In this document: positions 7,676 to 14,464 of the stretch, one piece after another
Position numbering within the stretch: the first letter of the stretch is position 1
Layout: each line of letters opens with the position of its first letter
Source of the DNA: JAVBTR01 sp031556065
GTDB taxonomy: Bacteria > Bacillota > Clostridia > Christensenellales > Aristaeellaceae
Length of the DNA stretch: 17,716 nt
Direction of reading: 5' to 3'
Assembly (NCBI GenBank): GCA_031556065.1
Contig: JAVBTR010000097.1
Coordinates: 1 to 17,716 of the forward strand
The notes under the pieces: model-generated
Told to the model about the DNA's origin: nothing
Seen by the model: only the letters and a program-made list of their open reading frames with translations
The model's database searches: none
Made by a program: the position numbers and the translations under genes

Positions 7676-8004
7676 TAACTTTCATGGTAGCTATGAATCA
7701 AATCTTTAATGACTTGCTTTTTTGCGGAACTTAAGATGCGGTACTCCTCCAAAAGCTGCATCTCTTCAAAACTGACATGTAAACGGACTTCATCAGGTGA
7801 ATTAGAAAACTGCGCTTGGCGTGCAACCAGGTAATCCAACGAGACTTCAAAATAATCTGCCAATTTGATAAGCGTTTCAATATCAGGTTCAATGTCCTGG
7901 TTTTCGTATCGATTAATGGCTTGTTGGCTGGTGCCAATGGCATCTGCGAGCTTCTGTTGGCTAATGCACTTGCTCTTGCGCAGTTTTTTTAACTGCGAAA
8001 GCAC
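7675..8004 (-). CDS. XRE-family helix-turn-helix repressor
   Basis: The protein is a 109-residue transcription regulator with an N-terminal Cro/CI-type helix-turn-helix: LKKLRKSKCISQQKLADAIG, then TSQQAINRYENQDIEPDIETL and LADYFEVSLDYLV (about 4-62). A short helical C-terminus follows and may serve dimerisation. The frame is open upstream, but I place the start at the GTG at 8004 because AAAGGGGGG lies just before it and the HTH begins there; the upstream extension has no family similarity. A candidate promoter (TATAAT at 8029-8024, weak TTCAAT at 8052-8047, 17 bp apart) lies immediately upstream. GTTGT/ACAAC half-sites at 8064-8088 sit between it and the divergent gene, which suggests autoregulation and control of the 8142 gene. 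The hydrolase gene 80 bp downstream may also be a target. Confidence 0.88.
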   Translation of the reverse strand: MLSQLKKLRKSKCISQQKLADAIGTSQQAINRYENQDIEPDIETLIKLADYFEVSLDYLVARQAQFSNSPDEVRLHVSFEEMQLLEEYRILSSAKKQVIKDLIHSYHES

Positions 8005-8023
8005 GAGATCCCCCCTTTTGATT

Positions 8024-8052
8024 ATTATAGCAATAACCAAACACAAATTGAA
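8024..8052 (-). promoter_or_regulatory. Candidate promoter of the XRE gene
   Basis: On the minus strand a perfect TATAAT (8029-8024) lies 17 bases after TTCAAT (8052-8047). The -10 is strong and the -35 poor. The transcript would start a few bases before the G-rich ribosome site. Confidence 0.45.
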
Positions 8053-8063
8053 AAAACAATAAC

Positions 8064-8088
8064 GTTGTTGACAACACAACTCTGTTGT
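8064..8088. promoter_or_regulatory. Probable XRE operator
   Basis: Two adjacent inverted repeats are present: GTTGT-TG-ACAAC (8064-8075) and ACAAC-TCT-GTTGT (8076-8088), i.e. four half-sites. They cover the -35 and spacer of the plus-strand promoter and lie just upstream of the XRE promoter, as expected for a dimeric repressor controlling both directions. A further looser AACAA/TTGTT pair spans 8055-8069. Confidence 0.6.
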
Positions 8089-8096
8089 TATATTAT
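8068..8096 (+). promoter_or_regulatory. Strong promoter of the PH-like gene
   Basis: A perfect TTGACA (8068-8073) and TATTAT (8091-8096) are 17 bases apart. This is the best promoter match in the window, and it is overlapped by the half-sites of the probable operator. The start codon at 8142 leaves a leader of about 40 bases. Confidence 0.7.
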
Positions 8097-8141
8097 CATA
8101 TATGGGAAGCTGTGTCGTTGGGAATAGAAGGGACTGGATCA

Positions 8142-8435
8142 ATGATTACCGTTTTTTGCCGCCATTCAATTGCGTTGGACATCATGGACGACCGGCTGTT
8201 TATTCGAAAAGGTGGCCTTTTTTCCTATGCTTGCGGTGCGGAAACCATTACAGAACTGCCCTACACGAGGATCACCCATATGGCAAAAGAACCCGGCGGT
8301 CAAAGTGAAAGCTGCTTGGCCATTTACGAGGAAGGGCATCAAACGCCTCACAGAATCTTTTTTGTGTCGGATATCTATATTGATGAGATACAGGCGGAGA
8401 TTGCTGCTAACATGAAAAACAAAGGGGATTGTTAA
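8142..8435 (+). CDS. Small PH-like domain protein
   Basis: The 97-residue product has no signal peptide or membrane segment. Its pattern (a basic strand with DDRLFIRKGG, a TITELPYTRITHM segment, a CLAIYEEG strand, an RIFFV strand and a C-terminal helix) resembles bacterial PH-like domains such as the bPH/DUF4429-type; I give this as a fold-level guess. The frame opens earlier, at a TTG inside the promoter, but AAGGGA lies eight bases before the ATG at 8142, which is therefore the start. It is transcribed divergently from the XRE regulator and very likely repressed by it. The internal hairpin array begins eight bases after its stop and may serve as its 3' end. Confidence 0.7.
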   Translation: MITVFCRHSIALDIMDDRLFIRKGGLFSYACGAETITELPYTRITHMAKEPGGQSESCLAIYEEGHQTPHRIFFVSDIYIDEIQAEIAANMKNKGDC

Positions 8436-8442
8436 GCAATAT

Positions 8443-8536
8443 CATTATGGGGGGGATAGGCTATATCACCGTTCCCCATAATGGGTTTCCAAAGGGGCTT
8501 TGTCCCTTTGGAAAGGTCCAGGGGCAGAGCCCCTGG
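8443..8536 (+). repeat. Internal multi-hairpin array, copy 1
   Basis: Three consecutive hairpins fill the gap between the convergent genes ending at 8435 and 8550: a 10-bp stem 8443-8452/8474-8483 whose loop contains a smaller GATA/TATC stem; an 11-bp stem 8486-8496/8504-8514, extendable by a G-T and a C-G pair to a TTT loop; and an 8-bp stem 8518-8525/8529-8536 with loop AGA, followed by GTTTTCC. The same three units in the same order occur inverted at 12436-12528. It could end transcripts from either side, but only the last hairpin has even a short T-run on the plus strand. The frame through it encodes a VPHNG...KGLCP...VQGQSPW peptide, which I regard as a by-product of the repeat. Confidence 0.85.
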
Positions 8537-8549
8537 GTTTTCCGTTATC

Positions 8550-10571
8550 CTAAGGCGCATAAGGCAATGCATACGCGCCGGTCAAACATTTCATCCTTTG
8601 CATGGCAGACAAAATGACATAAGGGCACCAGCCGATGTTATCGCCATGCGCCCAGCCGCGTCCGGTCACATAACCGGTGCTCGTGCCAATGGCGAAAAAC
8701 TCGTTAACAAAGCCCAAATGGACGCCATGGCGCGGATCGTTCATGCCGCCGGTTTTATTGTTCATGTTAACAAATTGCAAGGTATGGTATTGCAGCATTC
8801 GCGCGAAATCCAGGCAGTGCGTGTCGCCGGTGTGCTGATAAAGGCGGTAGAAGTCCGGTGCGCTATACACGCTATAAATATCACCGCAGGCGCCGCCTGC
8901 CCCAATATGGCTTAGTCCGGCACAGGACAAATGATTTCCATGGCCTGCCATGACCACGTAATGGCCCAGCCTGTGTGCGCATTCTTTGCCGGTCGCGCCA
9001 TAGGGCTCCATGTCAATATCCGCAATAACCTGCATCGTTTCCAAAAAGTCAGCGCAGAAGCCGGCTCGCTCCAACCATAGGTGCTGTCCCGTTGTTTCAA
9101 ACAAGTCCAGATAGCCTTCCAGCGCCAGAATGGCGGATTCGCGGTCAATGGTTTGCGGGCGGCAATCGGTGATCCCATACATAAAGTGCATTTTGCAAAA
9201 GTAGGTTTCCCAGTTGTAGGTCCCCTTTTCGTTTGCGGCCTTAAGATACCGTTCATCCCCGGTATGCCTGTATAGCCTAAGCATCAAAGGGATGGAATAG
9301 TAATCCTTGCGCGGCAACAGCTCCTGCGCTTGATCGATGGCAAAATCTGCCCAGCGCTGTGCATCAAGGCAAAGCTGCTTTGCGCATTCAAAGCATTTCA
9401 TCAGGCTGTTAAGCGCCTCCACGGAGGCGCGCAGGTCCCAGTCCTTTCCTTGCCCATACAACCGGCACTCGCAAATTTGCGAATCGATCACGGCGATCGC
9501 GTGCGCCTTCCATGTGGCGCAGGGCTGCTCTGCATACGCCTTGAGCATCAGGTGGGCAAGATCGATATTGCGAAAAAGAAAGCCGCTGCTGGCCTCGTTG
9601 TATTGGGCATCCTTCATGTACTTATGTACATCTCCACTGCATGTATAGGATTGATCAACATACTTAAGCAGTGCCTGCCGCACCTCGTCTGGCGATGCAA
9701 AGTATTGAAGCGCGTAAAGCTGCTGCCAAGCCCTGCGCCAGGTGGTGCGAAGCGCCTGATGAAAGTCCTCATAGCGGCTCACGCCTATTTCCATGCGCAC
9801 CGTCCGCGAAACGCCCTGCCGCATGGGCAGCAATCGGTACAGCGTCCCTTCTCCCTCCACATGGGTATAACCCGGATAGGCATGATACAGGCTGGTCTTG
9901 CCCGCCTCTGTTTTTCTGACACCCATTGCAGGCAGATAGAACTGGTCGCTGATCAGCATGCCGGGAATGGCCTGCGAATGATCCTGTACAATGGTTTTGC
10001 ACCGGCCCGGCGATGCCTCCATGAGGCTCACCGCGCGATGCCGCCTTTCATCATAGCACACCAGCACAGGTGCGCTGAAATGGTCCAGTGCATCACCTGC
10101 CTCATTATTGTCATCAAGGCGAAAGAACGGCTCCCCCCTTCCGTACCAATACCCCGGGGCAAACCAGGCGCAATCCATAGGCGTAGGGGCTCCGGGAAGC
10201 AGCACGGACATATCCACATAAAACCCCGTATCCCCCTCCCCGACGCATGTCACCTGCATGGATCTTTGGAGGCAAACGCTTTGTTTGTCCGGCTGATAGA
10301 CATCCTGTATCTCAATACGGCTTCCTGCCGGTGTTTCAATCGCACATGCGCAGCGAATGAGCGCACCGTCCCGCAACGCCTGCCCATACCCCTTCGCCCG
10401 GTATATTTTGAAGCCCATTTCTTGCGCCTCACCCGCCACATGCAAAGCAAAATCACCCTCGATTGCCCAGCACACTTCATCGCGAATCATGCCCTCAATG
10501 GCTAACGCACCGCAAGGGCGGCGCTTGATATCGATCGTAAGTTCCCGTTGCGTGCTTTGCTCCTGCTTCAT
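8550..10571 (-). CDS. Unrecognised large protein, probable (alpha/alpha)-toroid carbohydrate-active enzyme
   Basis: I cannot place this 673-residue protein in a named family. There is no signal peptide, so it should be cytoplasmic. The first 270 or so residues look beta-rich. The rest is helical and contains three similar hairpin segments: LRLYRHTGDERYL near 431-443, LDLFETTGQHLWL near 488-500 and YRLYQHTGDTHCL near 575-587. Such L-x-[YF]-xx-TG[DQ] repeats are common in six-hairpin glycosidases and lyases. Conserved-looking polar stretches are HYVVMAGHGNH (537-547) and TGYVTGRGWAHGDN (632-645). The GTG at 10580 is in frame, but AAGGGAG lies eight bases before the ATG at 10571, so I start there. 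It follows the second permease gene by 20 bp and ends the transport operon, so processing of the imported sugar is a reasonable inference. Confidence 0.72.
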   Translation of the reverse strand: MKQEQSTQRELTIDIKRRPCGALAIEGMIRDEVCWAIEGDFALHVAGEAQEMGFKIYRAKGYGQALRDGALIRCACAIETPAGSRIEIQDVYQPDKQSVCLQRSMQVTCVGEGDTGFYVDMSVLLPGAPTPMDCAWFAPGYWYGRGEPFFRLDDNNEAGDALDHFSAPVLVCYDERRHRAVSLMEASPGRCKTIVQDHSQAIPGMLISDQFYLPAMGVRKTEAGKTSLYHAYPGYTHVEGEGTLYRLLPMRQGVSRTVRMEIGVSRYEDFHQALRTTWRRAWQQLYALQYFASPDEVRQALLKYVDQSYTCSGDVHKYMKDAQYNEASSGFLFRNIDLAHLMLKAYAEQPCATWKAHAIAVIDSQICECRLYGQGKDWDLRASVEALNSLMKCFECAKQLCLDAQRWADFAIDQAQELLPRKDYYSIPLMLRLYRHTGDERYLKAANEKGTYNWETYFCKMHFMYGITDCRPQTIDRESAILALEGYLDLFETTGQHLWLERAGFCADFLETMQVIADIDMEPYGATGKECAHRLGHYVVMAGHGNHLSCAGLSHIGAGGACGDIYSVYSAPDFYRLYQHTGDTHCLDFARMLQYHTLQFVNMNNKTGGMNDPRHGVHLGFVNEFFAIGTSTGYVTGRGWAHGDNIGWCPYVILSAMQRMKCLTGAYALPYAP

Positions 10572-10591
10572 CAATTGCACTCCCTTCCCGC

Positions 10592-11479
10592 CTATCCCTT
10601 CACGCTGCCGACCACAAGCCCTTTTACAAAGTACCGCTGCAAAAACGGATAAACGCTCATGATAGGCATCGCGCCCAGAAATATCTGCGCCATGCGCAGT
10701 GTTTTTTCATTCACCTTGGCCAGTGCCACGATCTCCGCCTCGGAAAGCAGCTCCTTATTTACCATTCCCACCGAGTTAATGATACTCATCAGATAGGTTT
10801 GAAGGGGGTAGCTATCGGGCGAGTTCATATAGATCAGGCCATCAAACCAGCTGTTCCAATGCCCCACCAGCGTAAAAAGCAGAATCGTCGCAAGCGAGGG
10901 GAGCGATAGCGGCAGATAAATTTGCAACAGGGTTCGCCAGTGCCCGGCCCCATCCAGCCGTGCGGCCTCATCCAGCGCCCGTGGAATGCCGCGGAAGAAG
11001 TTAAGCATCATGGTGCAGTTCCACATGTTCAGCGCCCCTGGAAGCACCAGCGCCCACAGCGAGTCGTTTAACCCGGTTTTGGTAACGACAAAATAGGTTG
11101 GAATCAAGCCGCCTCCAAAGAACATCGTTACGGCAAAAAACCACACATACGCCGTGCGAAAGCGAAACTCCTCATTCGTGCGCGAAAGCGGGTAAGCCGT
11201 CACAATGCAAAAAACCATATTAACCACCCCGCCCAGCAAAACACGCTTGACTGAAACAAGCAGGGCGCCATAAAAAGCCGACTTTTGGGAAAGGAAGGAA
11301 TACGCCTCCAGCGTAAAGCCCTTAGGCCATAGCCCGATCTGTCCGGAAACCGCAAAACGATTATCCGATAAGGAAATGCATAGCACATGCCACAGCGGAA
11401 CAAGGCAAATAAGGGTCATAAACGAAAGAAACAGATAATTGCCAAAACAGAACACCTTGCGTGAACGACTCGTCTTCAT
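10592..11479 (-). CDS. Carbohydrate ABC transporter permease (CarB/YtcP type, MalG-like)
   Basis: A 295-residue inner-membrane permease of a binding-protein-dependent sugar importer. About six membrane segments are visible, the first at roughly 12-35. The ATPase-coupling EAA loop is present as EAARLDGAGHWRTLLQIYLP (171-190), and the C-terminal FVKGLVVGSVKG is characteristic of the YtcP group. It pairs with the permease ending 17 bp upstream. No ATPase gene is in the window, as usual for LplABC-type systems, which are thought to share an MsmX-like ATPase encoded elsewhere. A GGTGGGA ribosome site precedes the ATG. Confidence 0.93.
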   Translation of the reverse strand: MKTSRSRKVFCFGNYLFLSFMTLICLVPLWHVLCISLSDNRFAVSGQIGLWPKGFTLEAYSFLSQKSAFYGALLVSVKRVLLGGVVNMVFCIVTAYPLSRTNEEFRFRTAYVWFFAVTMFFGGGLIPTYFVVTKTGLNDSLWALVLPGALNMWNCTMMLNFFRGIPRALDEAARLDGAGHWRTLLQIYLPLSLPSLATILLFTLVGHWNSWFDGLIYMNSPDSYPLQTYLMSIINSVGMVNKELLSEAEIVALAKVNEKTLRMAQIFLGAMPIMSVYPFLQRYFVKGLVVGSVKG

Positions 11480-11496
11480 GCTTCCATCCCACCTGC

Positions 11497-12423
11497 CTAA
11501 AAAATACGGTAGTCGCTGAACCTGTAGGCACCATAATAGGCAGCCCCTACAAACACCAGGGAAATCAGCGATTTAAACACGCCCAGCGCAGCTGAAACCG
11601 AATACTGGCGGTTTATCATGCCAAGCCGATACACAAAGGTATCCACAATATCAGCCGACTCGTAAACAAGGGTGTTATACATATTGAAGATCTGGTCAAA
11701 CCCGGCATTCAATATGCCCCCGATAGACAATGTGGCCAGCAAGACAATCATCGGCCTGAGTCCCGGCAGGGTCACATGCCGACACTGCTGCACACGGTTG
11801 CAGCCATCAATGGCGGCCGCCTCATACAGGGCCGGGTCCACATTGGTGATCGCCGCCAAATAAATGATCATGTTATAGCCCATGCCCTTCCACACATCGG
11901 TGACGATCAAAATAAGCCTAAACCAAAGGTTGTCACCCAAAAAGAAAATCTTTTCACCTGTCAGGGCATACAATAGCGTATTGATGCCGCCGTTCATCGA
12001 AAACAGCTCCCGAAAAACCCCGCCCAAAATCACCCAGGAAAGAAAATAAGGCAAAAAGAAAACAGTTTGGGATACGCGGCTAAATCGGCGCGAATGCACC
12101 TCATTAAGCAATAGCGCCAATCCCAGCGGCACAATTTGCCCCAAAATAATCTTTGCAACAGCGATCTCCACCGTATTTCTAAAAAGCTGCCCAAAGTTTG
12201 CCAGTGAGAACAAATATCGAAAGTTGTCCCATCCCACCCACTGACTTCCAGCAAAGGAAAGAAAGGGATTAAACTTTTGAAAAACCATCACCAAACCAAG
12301 CATCGGAAGATAGCCGTAAATCAAAATAACAACCACACCCGGCATAAGCATCAAATGCAAAGGGACCTCTCTACGAAGCCACCGCTTTGAACCCCGGGTC
12401 TTGCAGCCCGCCAATCTTATCAT
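11497..12423 (-). CDS. Carbohydrate ABC transporter permease (LplB type, MalF-like)
   Basis: This is a 308-residue permease partner of the downstream gene. A basic N-terminus is followed by a first membrane segment at about 23-45. The EAA loop is EAAAIDGCNRVQQCRHVTLP (201-220). The protein ends with the family's FSDYRIF-type tail. The open frame extends 52 codons further upstream, but that extension is a translation of the internal hairpin array, so I start at the ATG at 12423, preceded by GGGGAGAGG. The array's last hairpin ends only 13 bp before this start codon, so folding of the array could influence translation or mRNA processing here. Confidence 0.92.
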   Translation of the reverse strand: MIRLAGCKTRGSKRWLRREVPLHLMLMPGVVVILIYGYLPMLGLVMVFQKFNPFLSFAGSQWVGWDNFRYLFSLANFGQLFRNTVEIAVAKIILGQIVPLGLALLLNEVHSRRFSRVSQTVFFLPYFLSWVILGGVFRELFSMNGGINTLLYALTGEKIFFLGDNLWFRLILIVTDVWKGMGYNMIIYLAAITNVDPALYEAAAIDGCNRVQQCRHVTLPGLRPMIVLLATLSIGGILNAGFDQIFNMYNTLVYESADIVDTFVYRLGMINRQYSVSAALGVFKSLISLVFVGAAYYGAYRFSDYRIF

Positions 12424-12435
12424 ACCCACCTCTCC

Positions 12436-12579
12436 CCAGGGGCTTTGCCCCTGGACCCCACTTAAGGGACAAAGTCCCTTAAGAATCCCGTTATGGGGTA
12501 CGCCAATCATAGCTATCCCCCCATAATGGAAGTCCAGAGGGCCAATGGCCCTCTGGCAGGGTTTGGGACAGCGTCCCAA
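12436..12579 (-). repeat. Internal multi-hairpin array, copy 2
   Basis: Five hairpins fill the gap between the solute-binding-protein gene and the permease gene. In plus coordinates they are 12436-12443/12447-12454 (loop TTT), 12461-12470/12474-12483 (loop AAA), 12489-12498/12519-12528 (long loop holding the palindrome ATAGCTAT), 12534-12543/12547-12556 (loop AAT) and 12563-12569/12573-12579 (loop AGC). The first three correspond, in inverted orientation, to the three of copy 1; the last two are extra. Compared with copy 1 the middle stem keeps pairing through compensatory changes. The position between binding-protein and permease genes recalls the REP element between malE and malF of E. coli, which protects upstream mRNA. 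No T-run is present. Confidence 0.87.
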
Positions 12580-12590
12580 CGTTCTCCTTA

Positions 12591-12612
12591 TTGTATCAGC
12601 CCCCTTGTATCA
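12591..12612. repeat. Short direct repeat
   Basis: TTGTATCA occurs at 12591-12598 and again at 12605-12612, a 14-bp period, between the internal array and the stop codon of the solute-binding-protein gene. Significance unknown; possibly a small tandem duplication. Confidence 0.5.
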
Positions 12613-12616
12613 CCCT

Positions 12617-14332
12617 TTAGTGAATGGCCTCATAGGCAGCGTTGACTTCGCTGGTCCATGCTTCGCCGCCCATTTGCATATAGTTGGTTACAAAGGCATC
12701 CCAGGAATCCTCCGCTTCCATGCCCATGATGTAGCGATTGATGTATTCATCGGCATAGCCACCCAGCGTGGCCGCTACTGCTACACCCGTCTCGGTTTCA
12801 GCGCCATAGAATACGTGGTATTCTATATTGTTTTCATTTCTAAGGCGGTTAATGATGCCCGTTGCGCATTGGGTGTTTTCCGTATCCATCCGGGAGAGCA
12901 TCTTGCCACGGCCATCGATCCAGTTCGTCAGGTCCTCCTCTGTTTGCATATCGGCACGCTCATAATGGGCGTATTCGGCAAAGGTTTTCCAGTAGCTATT
13001 GGCTTCCTCTTGGCCCTGTGCAAGGTAAGGGTGAAAAACGCCTGTTTGGTAGGTTTCCGTCAGGGCTTCATATTGCTTGAGCGTTGCGGCGGCAGGCCAC
13101 AGGTTAACGGGCAGCCACCAGGTGTTATCACGGGCCTGGATCGCTTTATACTCGTCGCTGTCTGCGGACAGGGTGCGGGTATACCAGGGCCAGCCGGAGC
13201 CGCCCTCTTCCTTGGTGGCATAAAAATGCAGGTCGTAAAAGGCGTTCAGCATTTTGATCATGGCGATCTTCGCTTCCTCAGACGCGGTGGCCAGTACCAC
13301 GTTATAGCTTACGATGCTATTCTCGCTCATTTGCATTTTGGCGGGCACGCCTGCTTCTTTACTGACCATGGCTGCGACCTCCCAGCTGGCGGTCTCGCAG
13401 TTGCGAAGCGTTTGCGTGCAGAATCCGTTATCGCTGGAATACCATGCACCGGTAAAGATGCCCAGCTTGCTGTCGGCCAGGCGCGCCTTGCACTGCTCGT
13501 AATTGAGCGTGGCGTACTCGGGGTCAATATAGTCCTGGGCATAGAGCTGGCGCAGGTAATCAAGCGCTTGCTTTGTTTCGGGCTGAATCAGTCCGCGGAC
13601 GATCTTGCCATCCCGCTTGATCCAGGCAGTCGGATAGGCGCCAAAGGCATTGAAGATCGCATCCATACCCATTTCACCACTGCTGGGATGCTCATGCAGC
13701 GCCAGCCCGTAGGTGTCCTTTTCGCCATTGCCGTCCGGATCCTTGTCACGGAATGCCTTGATGATCTGCGTCAGCTCGTCAAGGTTTTGAGGCATTTGAA
13801 GCCCCACGTTTTTAAGCCAGTCGGTACGATAGTACATGATACGGATCCCGGTCATGGGATCCATCGCATAAGGGATCGCCAGCAGCTTGCCATCTACCGT
13901 ACAGGTGTCAAAGGGCTCTTGGCTGACATAGCTGGCCTTTAGCGGCTCGGATGCGTATGTGGCCCATACATCGCTTAGGTCGGCCAGGGCGCCCGCGTCC
14001 TTGAGGTAGTTGTAGGTTTGAAAGTCGCACTGCAGAATGTCCGGATAGTTTCCGGACGCCAGCGTCACCGACAGCTTGGTTTCATACTGATCGGCGGGTA
14101 CCTCCCATAGCCAATCCAGCTCGATATTGAGGTATTCCTTTAAGGCGTCGTTCCAGTAATTGTTGGAGGGTCTGTGGGCATTTGCGCCTTCCACAAAGCC
14201 GATGACGGCCTTTACCTTCACAGGCTCCGGGAAAGGTTCGAAGGCCTTGTTGGTGTTCGCGCTCTCCGCCACGGCGGAGATCGTGCCAACGCACATTAGC
14301 AGGGCAATACACAAGCAACACAGTTTTTTCAT
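12617..14332 (-). CDS. Extracellular solute-binding protein (LplA-like, carbohydrate uptake)
   Basis: A 571-residue binding protein, long as is typical of the LplA group. The signal peptide is residues 1 to about 23 (lysines at 2-3, a hydrophobic core containing several cysteines, then an AVA-type peptidase I site). A clean lipobox is not seen; the cysteine in LLMCVG could be a divergent one, so anchoring is uncertain. The mature protein has the family pattern: early NYWNDALKEY, LASGNYPDILQCD near 90-105, DLSDVWATYA, and a C-terminal domain with a GGYADEYINRYIMG stretch. It delivers a sugar or oligosaccharide to the two permeases downstream. AAGGAG lies eight bases before the ATG. It has its own promoter-like sequence, probably the target of the upstream response regulator, and is separated from the permeases by a hairpin array. 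Confidence 0.92.
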   Translation of the reverse strand: MKKLCCLCIALLMCVGTISAVAESANTNKAFEPFPEPVKVKAVIGFVEGANAHRPSNNYWNDALKEYLNIELDWLWEVPADQYETKLSVTLASGNYPDILQCDFQTYNYLKDAGALADLSDVWATYASEPLKASYVSQEPFDTCTVDGKLLAIPYAMDPMTGIRIMYYRTDWLKNVGLQMPQNLDELTQIIKAFRDKDPDGNGEKDTYGLALHEHPSSGEMGMDAIFNAFGAYPTAWIKRDGKIVRGLIQPETKQALDYLRQLYAQDYIDPEYATLNYEQCKARLADSKLGIFTGAWYSSDNGFCTQTLRNCETASWEVAAMVSKEAGVPAKMQMSENSIVSYNVVLATASEEAKIAMIKMLNAFYDLHFYATKEEGGSGWPWYTRTLSADSDEYKAIQARDNTWWLPVNLWPAAATLKQYEALTETYQTGVFHPYLAQGQEEANSYWKTFAEYAHYERADMQTEEDLTNWIDGRGKMLSRMDTENTQCATGIINRLRNENNIEYHVFYGAETETGVAVAATLGGYADEYINRYIMGMEAEDSWDAFVTNYMQMGGEAWTSEVNAAYEAIH

Positions 14333-14372
14333 GCTTCCAGCTCCTTTTCAGTTTTTTCATGCCAATAAAGAG

Positions 14373-14401
14373 AGTGTAGCAAAGGCCATGCCCTCCGACA
14401 A
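14373..14401 (-). promoter_or_regulatory. Candidate promoter of the transport operon
   Basis: On the minus strand TTGTCG (14401-14396) and TACACT (14378-14373) are 17 bases apart, each matching 4 of 6 consensus bases. A suboptimal promoter of this kind fits an activated operon. Confidence 0.5.
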
Positions 14402-14408
14402 TCCGACA
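14394..14408. promoter_or_regulatory. Candidate AraC-type regulator site
   Basis: The heptamer TCCGACA occurs at 14394-14400 and 14402-14408, with a third, partial TGACA just beyond at 14413-14417. Direct repeats overlapping the -35 region are the usual arrangement for AraC-family activators, and the neighbouring response regulator has such a DNA-binding domain. The 8-bp period is shorter than usual, so this is tentative. Confidence 0.4.
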
Positions 14409-14464
14409 TTTTTGACATCCTAGCTCGTTTTTTACTTTTTAACAGCCTTGCTTGGCAGCGTATC

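Noticed and set aside
9330..10505. 391-codon plus-strand open frame opposite the 8550 gene
   Set aside because: Low-complexity, His/Arg/Cys-rich translation, no ribosome site, fully antisense to a gene that fits the operon spacing.
12424..12579. N-terminal extension of the LplB-type permease (52 codons)
   Set aside because: The extension is translated from the hairpin repeat; a ribosome site precedes the ATG at 12423 and the protein then has normal family length.
12436..12579. CRISPR array
   Set aside because: The palindromic units differ from each other, are spaced irregularly and have no uniform spacers or cas genes.
12545..13942. 465-codon open frame on the plus strand, antisense to the solute-binding protein
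   Set aside because: It mirrors the codon structure of a well-supported gene on the other strand, has no ribosome site or family motifs, and begins inside the hairpin array.
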